A stretch of 64,000 nt of DNA, taken from positions 310,001 to 374,000 of the forward strand of contig NZ_VLKN01000001.1 in NCBI RefSeq assembly GCF_007830035.1, read 5' to 3'. Origin of the DNA: Luteimonas cucumeris. GTDB taxonomy: Bacteria; Pseudomonadota; Gammaproteobacteria; Xanthomonadales; Xanthomonadaceae. The first letter of the stretch is position 1. Each line of letters begins with the position of its first letter. Below the pieces are notes generated by a model. The model did no database searches and was not told the DNA's origin. It saw only the letters and a list, made by a program, of their open reading frames with translations. Positions 55,000 through 62,630 of this stretch are shown here, piece after piece. A program made the position numbers and the translations under genes.

Positions 55000-55007
55000 C
55001 CACAGCG

Positions 55008-56909
55008 CTACGCCGCATCTCCCCGCAACTCCCGCACCCGAGCCTCCAATCCCTCCGCCGTCGCCCCACGCCCATCCACCGGCGCATCCGCCACCACCTC
55101 GACATGCGCACGCAGGCGCCGCGGCACGCGCATGCGGCCCATGCGATTGTCGCGGTGGCTCCACATGCTGGCCCACATGCCGCGCAGCGCCATCGGTACC
55201 ACCGGCACCGGGCGCTTTTCCAGGATGCGTTCGACGCCGGACTTGAACGCGGCGATCTCGCCATCCTTGGTCAGCTTGCCCTCGGGAAAGATGCAGACGA
55301 TCTCGCCTTCCGCCAGCGCCTGGTCGATCGCATCGAACGCGCGCTGCATCAGTTCCGGATTCTCGCGCGCACCGGCGATCGGGATCGCCTTGGCGGTGCG
55401 GAAGATGAAGCGCATCACCGGAATGTTGAAGATCTTGTAATACATCACGAAGCGCACCGGCCGCGGGATGCTCGCCGCCAGGATCAGCGCGTCCATGTAG
55501 CTGACGTGGTTGCAGACGATCAGCGCCGCGCCGTCGTCCGGCACATGCTGCTCGATGCCGCGCACGCGCAGCCGGTACAGCGTGCGCACCAGCACCCAGC
55601 TCAGGAAGCGCATCAGGAACTCGGGCACGATCGTGAAGATGTAGATCGCCACCAGCGTGTTGGCGATCGCCAGCGCCAGGAACACCTGCGGAATCGTCCA
55701 GCCGAGGAAGCGCTGCACCGCGATGCCGACCACCGCCGCCACCACGATGAACACCGCGTTCTGGATGTTCATGCCGGCGATCACGCGCGCCAGTTCGCCC
55801 TTGGGCGTGCGGCTCTGGATCAGCGCGAACAGCGGCACCACGAAGAAGCCGGTGAACGCGCCGATGCCGAGCAGGTCGATCACGATCCGCGTGCTGCCCG
55901 GCAGCTGCAGGAACGCCGCGATCGTGGACACGTGCATCGGTGCGGCGCCGCTGCGCGCGAAATACAGGTCCAGCATGAACGCACTGATGCCGAACGCGCC
56001 CAGCGGCACCAGGCCGATCTCCACCGTGCGCGCCGACAGCTTCTCGCACAGCAGCGAGCCCACGCCGGTGCCGATCGAGAACAGCGCCAGCGCAAAGATG
56101 TAGTGCCGGCTCTCGCCGCCGAGGTTGATCTCCGCGTAGGTCGGCAGCTGTGCGGTCAGCATCGTGCCGATGAACCAGAACCACGACACGCCCAGGATTG
56201 CGTTGCGCACCGCCAGCTGCTTGCGCGTCAGGCGCCAGATCGCCAGCGATTCCGGCAGCGGATTCCAGTTGATCTTCAGTCCCGGCGCACCGGCTTCCGC
56301 GCGCGGGATCATGCGGCTGACGACGTTGCCGAGGATCGCCAGCGCCACCACCGCCGTCGCCGCCGTGACCGGCCCATGGCTGCCGGCGATCTGGAAGATC
56401 AGCCCGCCGAAGATCATGCCGATCAGGATCGAGATCGACGTGCCCATCTCGACCAGGCCGTTGCCGCCGGTCAGTTCCTCCGGCTTCAGCACCGACGGCA
56501 GGATCGAATACTTCACCGGCCCGAACAGCGTCGACTGCAGCCCGGTGCAGAACAGCGCCACCAGCAGCACCGTCATGTTCTGCATCAGGAAGCCGGCCGC
56601 CGCCAGCGACATGATCGCGATCTCCATCGCCGTGGTGATCCGGATCAGCTTCGACTTCTCGAGTTTCTCCGCGATCTGCCCGGCCAGCGCCGAGAACAGG
56701 AAGTACGGCAGGATGAACAAGGCCGGCGCCAGGTTCGTGTACAGCGTGCGCTCTTCCGGCGTCACGCCCAGGTAGAACAGCAGCCCGATGATCGCCTGCC
56801 GATAGACGTTGTCGTTGAACGCACCGAGCGACTGCACCGCGAAGAACGGCAGGAAGCGTCGTTGCCTGAGCAGCTCGAACTGCGAATGCCTGTCGGAATC
56901 CGGCGTCAT
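55008..56909 (-). CDS. MFS transporter fused to PlsC-type acyltransferase (LplT-PlsC-like)
   Basis: The 633-residue protein has an N-terminal major-facilitator half with about 12 helices (residues ~15-420: FFAVQSLGAFNDNVYRQAII, DLLGIGAFTGFFVVPLFALI) resembling LplT lysophospholipid flippases. The C-terminal 1-acylglycerol-3-phosphate acyltransferase domain has VCNHVSYMDAL (HX4D box), FPEGKLTKDG and VPVVPMALRG. In E. coli LplT works with the separate Aas, where PlsC is fused to acyl-ACP synthetase. Here that last domain is absent. It may import and reacylate lysophospholipids, with acyl-ACP supplied elsewhere. Confidence 0.88.
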   Translation of the reverse strand: MTPDSDRHSQFELLRQRRFLPFFAVQSLGAFNDNVYRQAIIGLLFYLGVTPEERTLYTNLAPALFILPYFLFSALAGQIAEKLEKSKLIRITTAMEIAIMSLAAAGFLMQNMTVLLVALFCTGLQSTLFGPVKYSILPSVLKPEELTGGNGLVEMGTSISILIGMIFGGLIFQIAGSHGPVTAATAVVALAILGNVVSRMIPRAEAGAPGLKINWNPLPESLAIWRLTRKQLAVRNAILGVSWFWFIGTMLTAQLPTYAEINLGGESRHYIFALALFSIGTGVGSLLCEKLSARTVEIGLVPLGAFGISAFMLDLYFARSGAAPMHVSTIAAFLQLPGSTRIVIDLLGIGAFTGFFVVPLFALIQSRTPKGELARVIAGMNIQNAVFIVVAAVVGIAVQRFLGWTIPQVFLALAIANTLVAIYIFTIVPEFLMRFLSWVLVRTLYRLRVRGIEQHVPDDGAALIVCNHVSYMDALILAASIPRPVRFVMYYKIFNIPVMRFIFRTAKAIPIAGARENPELMQRAFDAIDQALAEGEIVCIFPEGKLTKDGEIAAFKSGVERILEKRPVPVVPMALRGMWASMWSHRDNRMGRMRVPRRLRAHVEVVADAPVDGRGATAEGLEARVRELRGDAA

Positions 56910-57000
56910 GCTTGCCTCCCATGCGAAGCGGCGAGCCTAGCAAACCGACATGCACATCGTCAGGCGTCGGGGTGGTCCATTTGTCATCCCGAGCGCATGC

Positions 57001-57100
57001 GTAGGATGGGTTGACCCCGGACTTGATCCGGGGGATACCCATCACCGACGCTTCCATCGCGGCCTTTGATGGGTATCGCCTTCGGCTCAACCCATCCTAC
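57001..57100. repeat. Inverted repeat of the GTAGGATGGGTTG family
   Basis: GTAGGATGGGTTGA (57001-57014) pairs with TCAACCCATCCTAC (57087-57100). A second inner pair, GATACCCATCA and TGATGGGTATC, lies inside. It is related to 38796-38874 and sits between the MFS gene's upstream region and the broken gene. Confidence 0.8.
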
Positions 57101-57127
57101 GTAGCCGGCATAGCGTCCACGCACCCA

Positions 57128-57155
57128 ACAAAAAGGCCCCGCTCGCGCGGGGCCT
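57128..57155 (-). terminator. Intrinsic terminator after the broken small gene
   Basis: The stem AGGCCCCGC / GCGGGGCCT has a 4-nt loop. Read on the minus strand it is followed by a T-rich run. It sits 22 bp beyond the TAA at 57177. Confidence 0.8.
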
Positions 57156-57176
57156 CGATCCTGCATCGCGAACCGC

Positions 57177-57427
57177 TTACGCCGCCGGCGGCGCCGGTGG
57201 TGCCTCGCGATTGCTCTGCCCATCGAAGCGTTCGCCCAGCAGGCGGCGCAACGTATCCACGCCTTCACCCTCGCCGACGTGCTTGAGCGACTGATAGCCC
57301 TGCAGCGCGGCGACCATCGCATCGCTGCCCAGCGCGGTGTCGGTGTCGCGCACCTTTTCCATCAGCTGGGTCAGACCGCGGCCCACTGCTCATCGGTCAG
57401 GTGTGTGGATGCAATGTTCTGACTCAT
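57177..57427 (-). pseudogene. Broken small conserved gene (frameshifted, apparently internally deleted)
   Basis: The ATG at 57427 has GGAAG/GGAG upstream and reads MSQNIASTHLTDEQWAAV before a TGA at 57371. A second frame then reads LTQLMEKVRDTDTALGSDAM to the TAA at 57177, with a terminator 22 bp beyond. Both pieces resemble the two ends of a ~150-residue conserved hypothetical family I recall, in which roughly 70 residues separate them. So the gene seems to have lost its middle and its frame. The family recall is from memory. An alternative is two tiny overlapping genes (GTG start at 57386). Confidence 0.55.
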
Positions 57428-57505
57428 CTTCCGTGTCTCCATGTAGTTAAGTGGAACTCCAATGCCGGCCACCCTGGCCGGCGCGCGCAGCTTAAGCGAA
57501 ACCCC

Positions 57506-57613
57506 GTAGCGTGCGCTGCGCGCACGACCGCCCCACACTCCGCTGCCGTCCCGCCGTCGCCCGTCTCGCCACTGTCGCCGAACGGAATCCCGTCGTGCGC
57601 ACAGCGCACGCGA
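57506..57613. repeat. Palindrome GTAGCGTGCGCTGCGCGC... copy 2
   Basis: The arms 57506-57527 and 57592-57613 are inverted with few mismatches around a 64-bp loop. They match the arms of 53906-53960. Confidence 0.75.
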
Positions 57614-57636
57614 CGGCTCCGGACCCGCACGCACTC

Positions 57637-57903
57637 CCCAAAAAGTCCCGCGCGAGGGCCCGACCACCCCCTCCACCGGGACAAAAAGTCCCCCTCGAGG
57701 GGCTACCCACCCCCTCGCACGGCCCGAAAAGTCCCTCGCGAGGGGCAACGCACCCCCTCGACCGGGACAAAAAGTCTCTCGCGAGGGCCCATCCACCCCT
57801 TCGACCGGGACAAAAAGTCCCGTGCGAGAGGCACGCCACCCCCTCGCGAGGGCCGCGACACCCGCGTGCGAGGGGCGAAAAGTCCAGTGCGAGGGGCTGC
57901 AAA
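57637..57903. repeat. Imperfect tandem array of ~42-bp units with embedded hairpins
   Basis: About six units, each built as AAAAAGTCCC, a CGCGAGGG segment, a short variable part, then CACCCCCTCGACCGGGAC. The junction of units gives GGGACAAAAAGTCCC, a 5-bp stem with an A-rich loop. Each unit also holds a CCTCGCGAGG-like palindrome. A longer insert occurs in the fifth unit. Because the period is near 42, all frames stay open. Confidence 0.8.
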
Positions 57904-58080
57904 GGCCGGTCTGACGCCATTTCCGCCTGAAAGCCGCCGTCTGCAGCGGCATCCGATGGTTCACCGCCGCTGCCGACCCGCCGCATGACCGCCTCTTTTC
58001 CTTCTCCCCGCTGGCGGGGAGGTGCCCCCGAAGGGGCGGATGAGGGCGCTTTTCCTCCACCGGCCTCTCGCGCCGCTGCT

Positions 58081-58212
58081 AGATGGGACGCCGCGCTCAA
58101 GCGCGCCGTGGCCATCAACGGCATCTCCGGCCTGTGCATCACCAAGTTCGACGGCATGGAGAAGCTGAAGATGTGCAGCGCCTACGAGTACCGCGGCAAG
58201 TGCACCGAGTAG
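58081..58212 (+). pseudogene. purA: Remnant of adenylosuccinate synthetase gene (purA fragment)
   Basis: The 43-codon fragment reads [20 protein letters not shown] then [19 protein letters not shown], which matches the segment of PurA around the conserved RRAxxxNGxxGLCxTKLD. The rest of the enzyme is missing on both sides; the upstream part of the open frame is repeat sequence. It lies 145 bp before hsdR. It is probably left from a recombination or insertion event at a purA locus. Confidence 0.6.
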
Positions 58213-58312
58213 GCCCGCTGGATGTCCCAGGACTTGGAAGAGATCAACCCGTTAGTCAGGAGGTCCTCGCCGCAACGAGTCCGTTTGCTTGAATTTCGCT
58301 TCGCTGCTGTAT

Positions 58313-58338
58313 CCCGGGACAGGTAAGCTTGTCCCGGG
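58313..58338 (+). promoter_or_regulatory. Hairpin in the hsdR leader
   Basis: A perfect 9-bp inverted repeat CCCGGGACA / TGTCCCGGG with an 8-bp loop ends 18 bp before the hsdR ATG, just upstream of its GGGGAG ribosome-binding site. It could be an operator or an RNA hairpin limiting expression. Confidence 0.45.
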
Positions 58339-58356
58339 GCCGAGAGGGGAGCAGCC

Positions 58357-61119
58357 ATGCCACCGCTGACGCCTGAGCAGTTGGCGCGGGAACGTATCGA
58401 CGAGCTGCTGGTGGCAGCTGGCTGGATCATCCAGGACAACGACCAGTTCAACCGCAATGCGGGCGAAGGCGTCGCTGTACGCGAATTCCAGACCAAGGCC
58501 GGCCCCAGCGATTACCTGCTCTTCGTCGGCGGCAAGGCCTGCGGCGTGATCGAGGCCAAGAAGGCCGGCATCACGCTCAGTGGCGTAGCCGAGCAGGCTG
58601 CCCGTTACCTGTCCCAGCTACCCGCGCACGTCGCCTGTTGGGGCGACATCCTGCGCTTCGACTACGAATCCACTGGTGAGGAAACCTACTTCCGCGATGC
58701 TGCAGATCCCGCGCCGCGCTCCCGCCGCGTCTTCGCTTTCCACCAACCGGCCACCCTGCATGCATGGCTGAAGGAGGAAGACACCCTGCGCGCGCGCTTG
58801 CGGCGCATGCCTGCGTTGGACAAGTCCGGTCTGCGCGACTGCCAGATCGATGCCGTCGAAGGCCTGGAACGTTCGCTTGCCGACGACAAGCGCCGCGCCC
58901 TGATCCAGATGGCCACCGGCGCCGGCAAAACCTTCACCGCCTGCACCTTCAGCTGGCGCCTGCTCAAGCACGCCAAGGCCAAGCGCATCCTGTTCCTGGT
59001 AGACCGCAACAATCTCGGCGACCAGACCCTCAAGGAGTACCAGAACTTTGAGCCGCCCGGCGCCGGCCGCAAGTTCACCCAGACCTACGTCGTCCAGCAC
59101 CTGCACGGCAGTCAGATCGACAAGGACGCCAAGGTGGTCATCACCACCATCCAGCGTCTGTACGCCATGCTTCGCGGCGAGGAACTGGACGAATCCGCCG
59201 AGGAAGGTTCCGCCTTCGAGACCTGGAGCAACGAGGACGGCGAATTGCGCCCGGTCGAGTACAATCCGGCCATCCCGATCGAGACCTTCGATGTCATCGT
59301 CACCGACGAGTGCCACCGCTCGATCTATGGCTTATGGCGCCAGGTGCTCGACTACTTCGACGCCCATCTGATTGGCCTCACCGCCACGCCCAGCAAGCAC
59401 ACCTTGGGCTTCTTCAACAGCAACCTCGTCGCCGAGTACCCCTACGAGCAGTCGGTCGTGGACGGCGTCAACGTAGGTTTCGAGGTGTTCCGCATCAAGA
59501 CGCAGGTCGGCGAGGAGGGGGGCACCGTCGAAGGCGGCTACAAGGTGCCCGTGCGCGACCGCCGTACCCGCGCCATTCGCTACAAGCAGCTTGACGAGGA
59601 CCTGGCCTACACCCGTCGCGATCTGGACAACTCCGTCACCGTCCCCAACCAGATCCGTGCCGTGCTGCGCTGCTACCGCGACAAGCTGTTCACTGAACTC
59701 TTTCCCGGCCGCAGCGGCCAGTGGGTGCCCAAGACCCTGATCTTCGCCAAGGACGACAACCACGCCGAAGAGATCGTCCAGGCCTGCTGGGAGGTGTTCG
59801 GCCAGGGCAACGAGTTCGCCAAGAAGATCACCTACCAGACCAGCGAGAAACCCAAGGAACTGATCAAGGCCTTCCGCGTCGATCCCTTCCCGCGCATCGC
59901 CGTCACCGTGGACATGATCGCCACCGGCACCGACATCAAGCCGGTGGAATGCCTGATCTTCATGCGCGACGTGAAGTCGGAGGGCTATTACGAGCAGATG
60001 AAGGGCCGTGGCGTGCGCACCATCCGCGACGCCGACCTGCAGCAGGTCACGCCCGACGCCCAGACCAAGACCCGCTTCGTGCTGGTCGATGCCGTCGGCG
60101 TCACCGAGGGCACCAAGTCCGTCTCGCAGCCGCTGGAGCGCAAGCGCGCCATCGGCTTCGACAAGCTGATCGACCAGATCGCCCAAGGCCGCCGCGACGC
60201 GGATGCCATCTCCAGCCTGGCCGGCCGCCTCGCCGCACTCGATCGCCAGATCGACGACGAGGACCGCCAGCGCATCGCCACCGCCGCCAAAGGCGCCAGC
60301 CTCAAGGCGCTGGCCGGCAAACTGCTGCAGTCCATCAGCCCCGACATCGTCGAGGCCGAGGTCATCAACCGCCATGGCAGCGTCGAGGCGGCCACCAAAA
60401 AGCAGGTGGAAGCGGTCGAGGCCGACCTGCGCGACGAGGCCTGCGCCCCGCTGGACGACGCCGAGCTGCGCAACCTGATCAAGGCGATCAAGAAGAAGAC
60501 CGACATCGTCATCGACGAGGGCACCGCCGACGAAGTGGTCGAAGCCGGCTATGACCTCAAGCAGGCACAGCAGCGCGTCACCTCGTTCCGCGAGTTCATC
60601 GAAACCCACAAGGACGAGTTGCTGGCCCTGCAGATCCTCTATAGCCAGCCGTTCCCGAGGCGCCGCCTGACCTACGCCAGCATCAAGCAACTGGCGCAGG
60701 TGTTGGCCGACCCGCCGCACCACCTCACCACCGCCGACGTCTGGCAGGCCTACAAACGGCTGGAGGCCACCCTGGTGCGCGGCGCGCCCAGCGACAAGGT
60801 GCTCACGGACATCATCTCGCTGGTGCGCTTCGCCACCGGCCAGGCCGACCTGCTGGAGCCGTATTCGGCCCGCGTCGAACAGAGATTCAACCTGTGGATC
60901 GGCCGCCAGAAGAAGGCCGGCCGCGACTTCAACGAGGACCAGATGAACTGGCTGAAAGCCATCCGCGACTATCTCGCCGCCAATGTCGAGATCGCCCCCG
61001 CCGACCTGATGCGCGACCACCCGTTTGCCGACTGGGGCGGGGTGGTCGAGGCGCGCAAGCTGTTTGGCAGCGAACTCAACGGGGTGCTGGATGAGTTGAC
61101 CGAGGCGTTGGCGGCATGA
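58357..61119 (+). CDS. hsdR: Type I restriction enzyme, R (motor/nuclease) subunit
   Basis: The 920-residue subunit translocates DNA and cuts it. The N-terminal nuclease domain has the PD-(D/E)xK pattern (GPSDYLLFV, then VIEAKKAG). The superfamily-2 helicase follows: MATGAGKTFTA around 186, TDECHRSIYG around 318, then LTATP, IFAKDDNHAEEI and MIATGTDIKPVECLIFMRD. The C-terminal third matches the EcoEI-type C domain. An ATG at 58357 follows GGGGAG by five bases. hsdS overlaps the stop by 4 bp. Confidence 0.95.
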   Translation: MPPLTPEQLARERIDELLVAAGWIIQDNDQFNRNAGEGVAVREFQTKAGPSDYLLFVGGKACGVIEAKKAGITLSGVAEQAARYLSQLPAHVACWGDILRFDYESTGEETYFRDAADPAPRSRRVFAFHQPATLHAWLKEEDTLRARLRRMPALDKSGLRDCQIDAVEGLERSLADDKRRALIQMATGAGKTFTACTFSWRLLKHAKAKRILFLVDRNNLGDQTLKEYQNFEPPGAGRKFTQTYVVQHLHGSQIDKDAKVVITTIQRLYAMLRGEELDESAEEGSAFETWSNEDGELRPVEYNPAIPIETFDVIVTDECHRSIYGLWRQVLDYFDAHLIGLTATPSKHTLGFFNSNLVAEYPYEQSVVDGVNVGFEVFRIKTQVGEEGGTVEGGYKVPVRDRRTRAIRYKQLDEDLAYTRRDLDNSVTVPNQIRAVLRCYRDKLFTELFPGRSGQWVPKTLIFAKDDNHAEEIVQACWEVFGQGNEFAKKITYQTSEKPKELIKAFRVDPFPRIAVTVDMIATGTDIKPVECLIFMRDVKSEGYYEQMKGRGVRTIRDADLQQVTPDAQTKTRFVLVDAVGVTEGTKSVSQPLERKRAIGFDKLIDQIAQGRRDADAISSLAGRLAALDRQIDDEDRQRIATAAKGASLKALAGKLLQSISPDIVEAEVINRHGSVEAATKKQVEAVEADLRDEACAPLDDAELRNLIKAIKKKTDIVIDEGTADEVVEAGYDLKQAQQRVTSFREFIETHKDELLALQILYSQPFPRRRLTYASIKQLAQVLADPPHHLTTADVWQAYKRLEATLVRGAPSDKVLTDIISLVRFATGQADLLEPYSARVEQRFNLWIGRQKKAGRDFNEDQMNWLKAIRDYLAANVEIAPADLMRDHPFADWGGVVEARKLFGSELNGVLDELTEALAA

Positions 61120-62630
61120 GCGATGAGCTGCCATCCGGCTGGGCTGAAGTCAGCCTGGCCGACGTGGTTTCACAGCCACGCTCGAAAGTTGCTCCAGCCG
61201 ACTATCCTGATCTGCCATTTGTTGGGATGGATCACATTGCGCCAGGTGGCATGGAACTTCTCGGAAGCGTGCCGTTCGGCAGCATGAAGAGTAACGGCGG
61301 GTTGTTCCTCGAAGGCGATGTTCTCTATGGTCGAATGAGGCCGTATCTCAATAAGGTTCATAGAGCCAAGTCTGCTGGCGCCTGCTCGGCAGAGTTCATT
61401 GTCTTTCCAAGAAGTAATGCTATCGACGGCGATTTCCTTGCCTACACGCTGCACCATCGAGCGTTCGTCAACTTCGCAAGCGCTCAGAGTTCAGGGGATC
61501 GGCCACGGGTCGATTTCGGCGATCTTGCAAAGTACGAGTTCGCTTTGCCTCCGATGCCTGAGCAAAAGCGCATCGTCTCCAAGATCGACGAACTATTCAG
61601 CCGCATCGACGAAGGCGAGCGTGCGCTGGAACGGGTGTCGAAGCTGGTGGAGCGTTACCGCCAGTCCGTGCTCAAGGCCGCCGTCACCGGCGAACTCACC
61701 CGCGACTGGCGCGAGGCGCGCAAGACCGCCGGCAAGCCCATCGAATCCGGCGAAGCCCTGCTCGCCCGCATCCTCACCGCCCGCCGCCAAGCCTGGGAAC
61801 AGGCCGAGCTGGCGAAGATGCAGGCCAAGGGCATCACGCCCAAGGACGATGCGTGGAAGAAGAAGTACAAGGAGCCCGCGCCACCCGGCACCATCGACCT
61901 GTCCGAGTTGCCGGAAGGGTGGGTGTGGACCTCGGTGGAGCAACTTTGCTTCGTTGACACCGGAGCGACCCCAAAGCGCGGGACAGAGAAGTACTTCAAG
62001 GATGGAACGATTGATTGGATTACCAGTGCAGCGGTAAACGAGTCTGTGATCCGCTCGTCTGCGGAACGAATAACGTCAGCAGCGGTTCAAGAGACAAACG
62101 CGAAGGTCTTTCCCATTGGAAGTCTCATCGTGGCGATGTATGGCGAGGGAAAGACGCGTGGAAAAGTTTCCGAACTTGGAATCGCGGCGGCGACGAATCA
62201 AGCGTGTGCGGCACTGCTATGCGGTCACCTGGACGCGGCGGTCAAGGCATATATTCGAACCTACTTCGAAAAGAATTACGCTGCCCTTCGCACAGAAGCC
62301 GCGGGTGGCGTTCAGCCAAACCTCAATCTCGCAATAATCAAAGAAACTGTGATCCCACTGCCGCCGCTTGACGAGGTTCGGGAAATCAATGAAATCGTTG
62401 CGGCGCGAATGTCGCAAGTTGTCGCGTTTGTTGCCGAGTTCCCATCGTGGGGCAAGCGATCGTCGGCACTTCGACAAAGAATCCTGAGTCACGCCTTCGC
62501 CGGCGCTTTAGTCGGCCAGAACCCCGCCGACGAATCCGCCTCCGCCCTCTTCGAACGCATCGCCGCGGAGCGCCCCGCTTCCAACACCGTCGCGACCAAA
62601 CGCGGCCGCAAGCTGAAAAACCCCGCATGA
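61116..62630 (+). CDS. hsdS: Type I restriction enzyme, specificity subunit
   Basis: The 504-residue protein decides the target sequence. It has two target-recognition domains, roughly residues 1-145 and 255-455. Conserved helical regions separate and follow them (PPMPEQKRIVSKIDELFSRI; PLPPLDEVREINEIV). The domains are less GC-rich than the connecting regions, as usual for shuffled recognition domains. The start overlaps hsdR by ATGA. The C-terminal tail is Lys/Arg-rich. Confidence 0.94.
   Translation: MSDELPSGWAEVSLADVVSQPRSKVAPADYPDLPFVGMDHIAPGGMELLGSVPFGSMKSNGGLFLEGDVLYGRMRPYLNKVHRAKSAGACSAEFIVFPRSNAIDGDFLAYTLHHRAFVNFASAQSSGDRPRVDFGDLAKYEFALPPMPEQKRIVSKIDELFSRIDEGERALERVSKLVERYRQSVLKAAVTGELTRDWREARKTAGKPIESGEALLARILTARRQAWEQAELAKMQAKGITPKDDAWKKKYKEPAPPGTIDLSELPEGWVWTSVEQLCFVDTGATPKRGTEKYFKDGTIDWITSAAVNESVIRSSAERITSAAVQETNAKVFPIGSLIVAMYGEGKTRGKVSELGIAAATNQACAALLCGHLDAAVKAYIRTYFEKNYAALRTEAAGGVQPNLNLAIIKETVIPLPPLDEVREINEIVAARMSQVVAFVAEFPSWGKRSSALRQRILSHAFAGALVGQNPADESASALFERIAAERPASNTVATKRGRKLKNPA

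Larger units (their letters stand above)
53822..55007. other. Repeat-filled gene-free stretch between ampE and the MFS-acyltransferase gene
   Basis: Between two convergent genes lie a short palindrome (53906-53960), a CTCTCCCCGCGAGCG-type fragment near 54007, the second complete duplicated unit (54149-54728) and a third, half unit (54773-54999). I see no real gene; ORFs here are translations of repeats. Confidence 0.75.
57428..58356. other. Gene-poor stretch with palindrome, tandem array and purA remnant
   Basis: Between the broken gene and hsdR lie, in order: the GTAGCGTGCGC palindrome (57506-57613), the ~42-bp tandem array (57637-57903), a CTTCTCCCCGCTGGCGGGG-type fragment (near 58000-58050), and a purA fragment (58081-58212). 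No complete gene is seen; long ORFs over the array are a by-product of its multiple-of-three period. Confidence 0.7.

Noticed and set aside
57637-57903. Possible CRISPR array
   Set aside because: There is no constant repeat separated by unrelated spacers of even length, and no cas gene nearby; the whole unit is repeated imperfectly.
57371-58060. 229-codon minus-strand frame with 14-residue repeats over the tandem array
   Set aside because: The array period is near a multiple of three, so all frames stay open; unit lengths vary and no frame keeps a consistent residue pattern.
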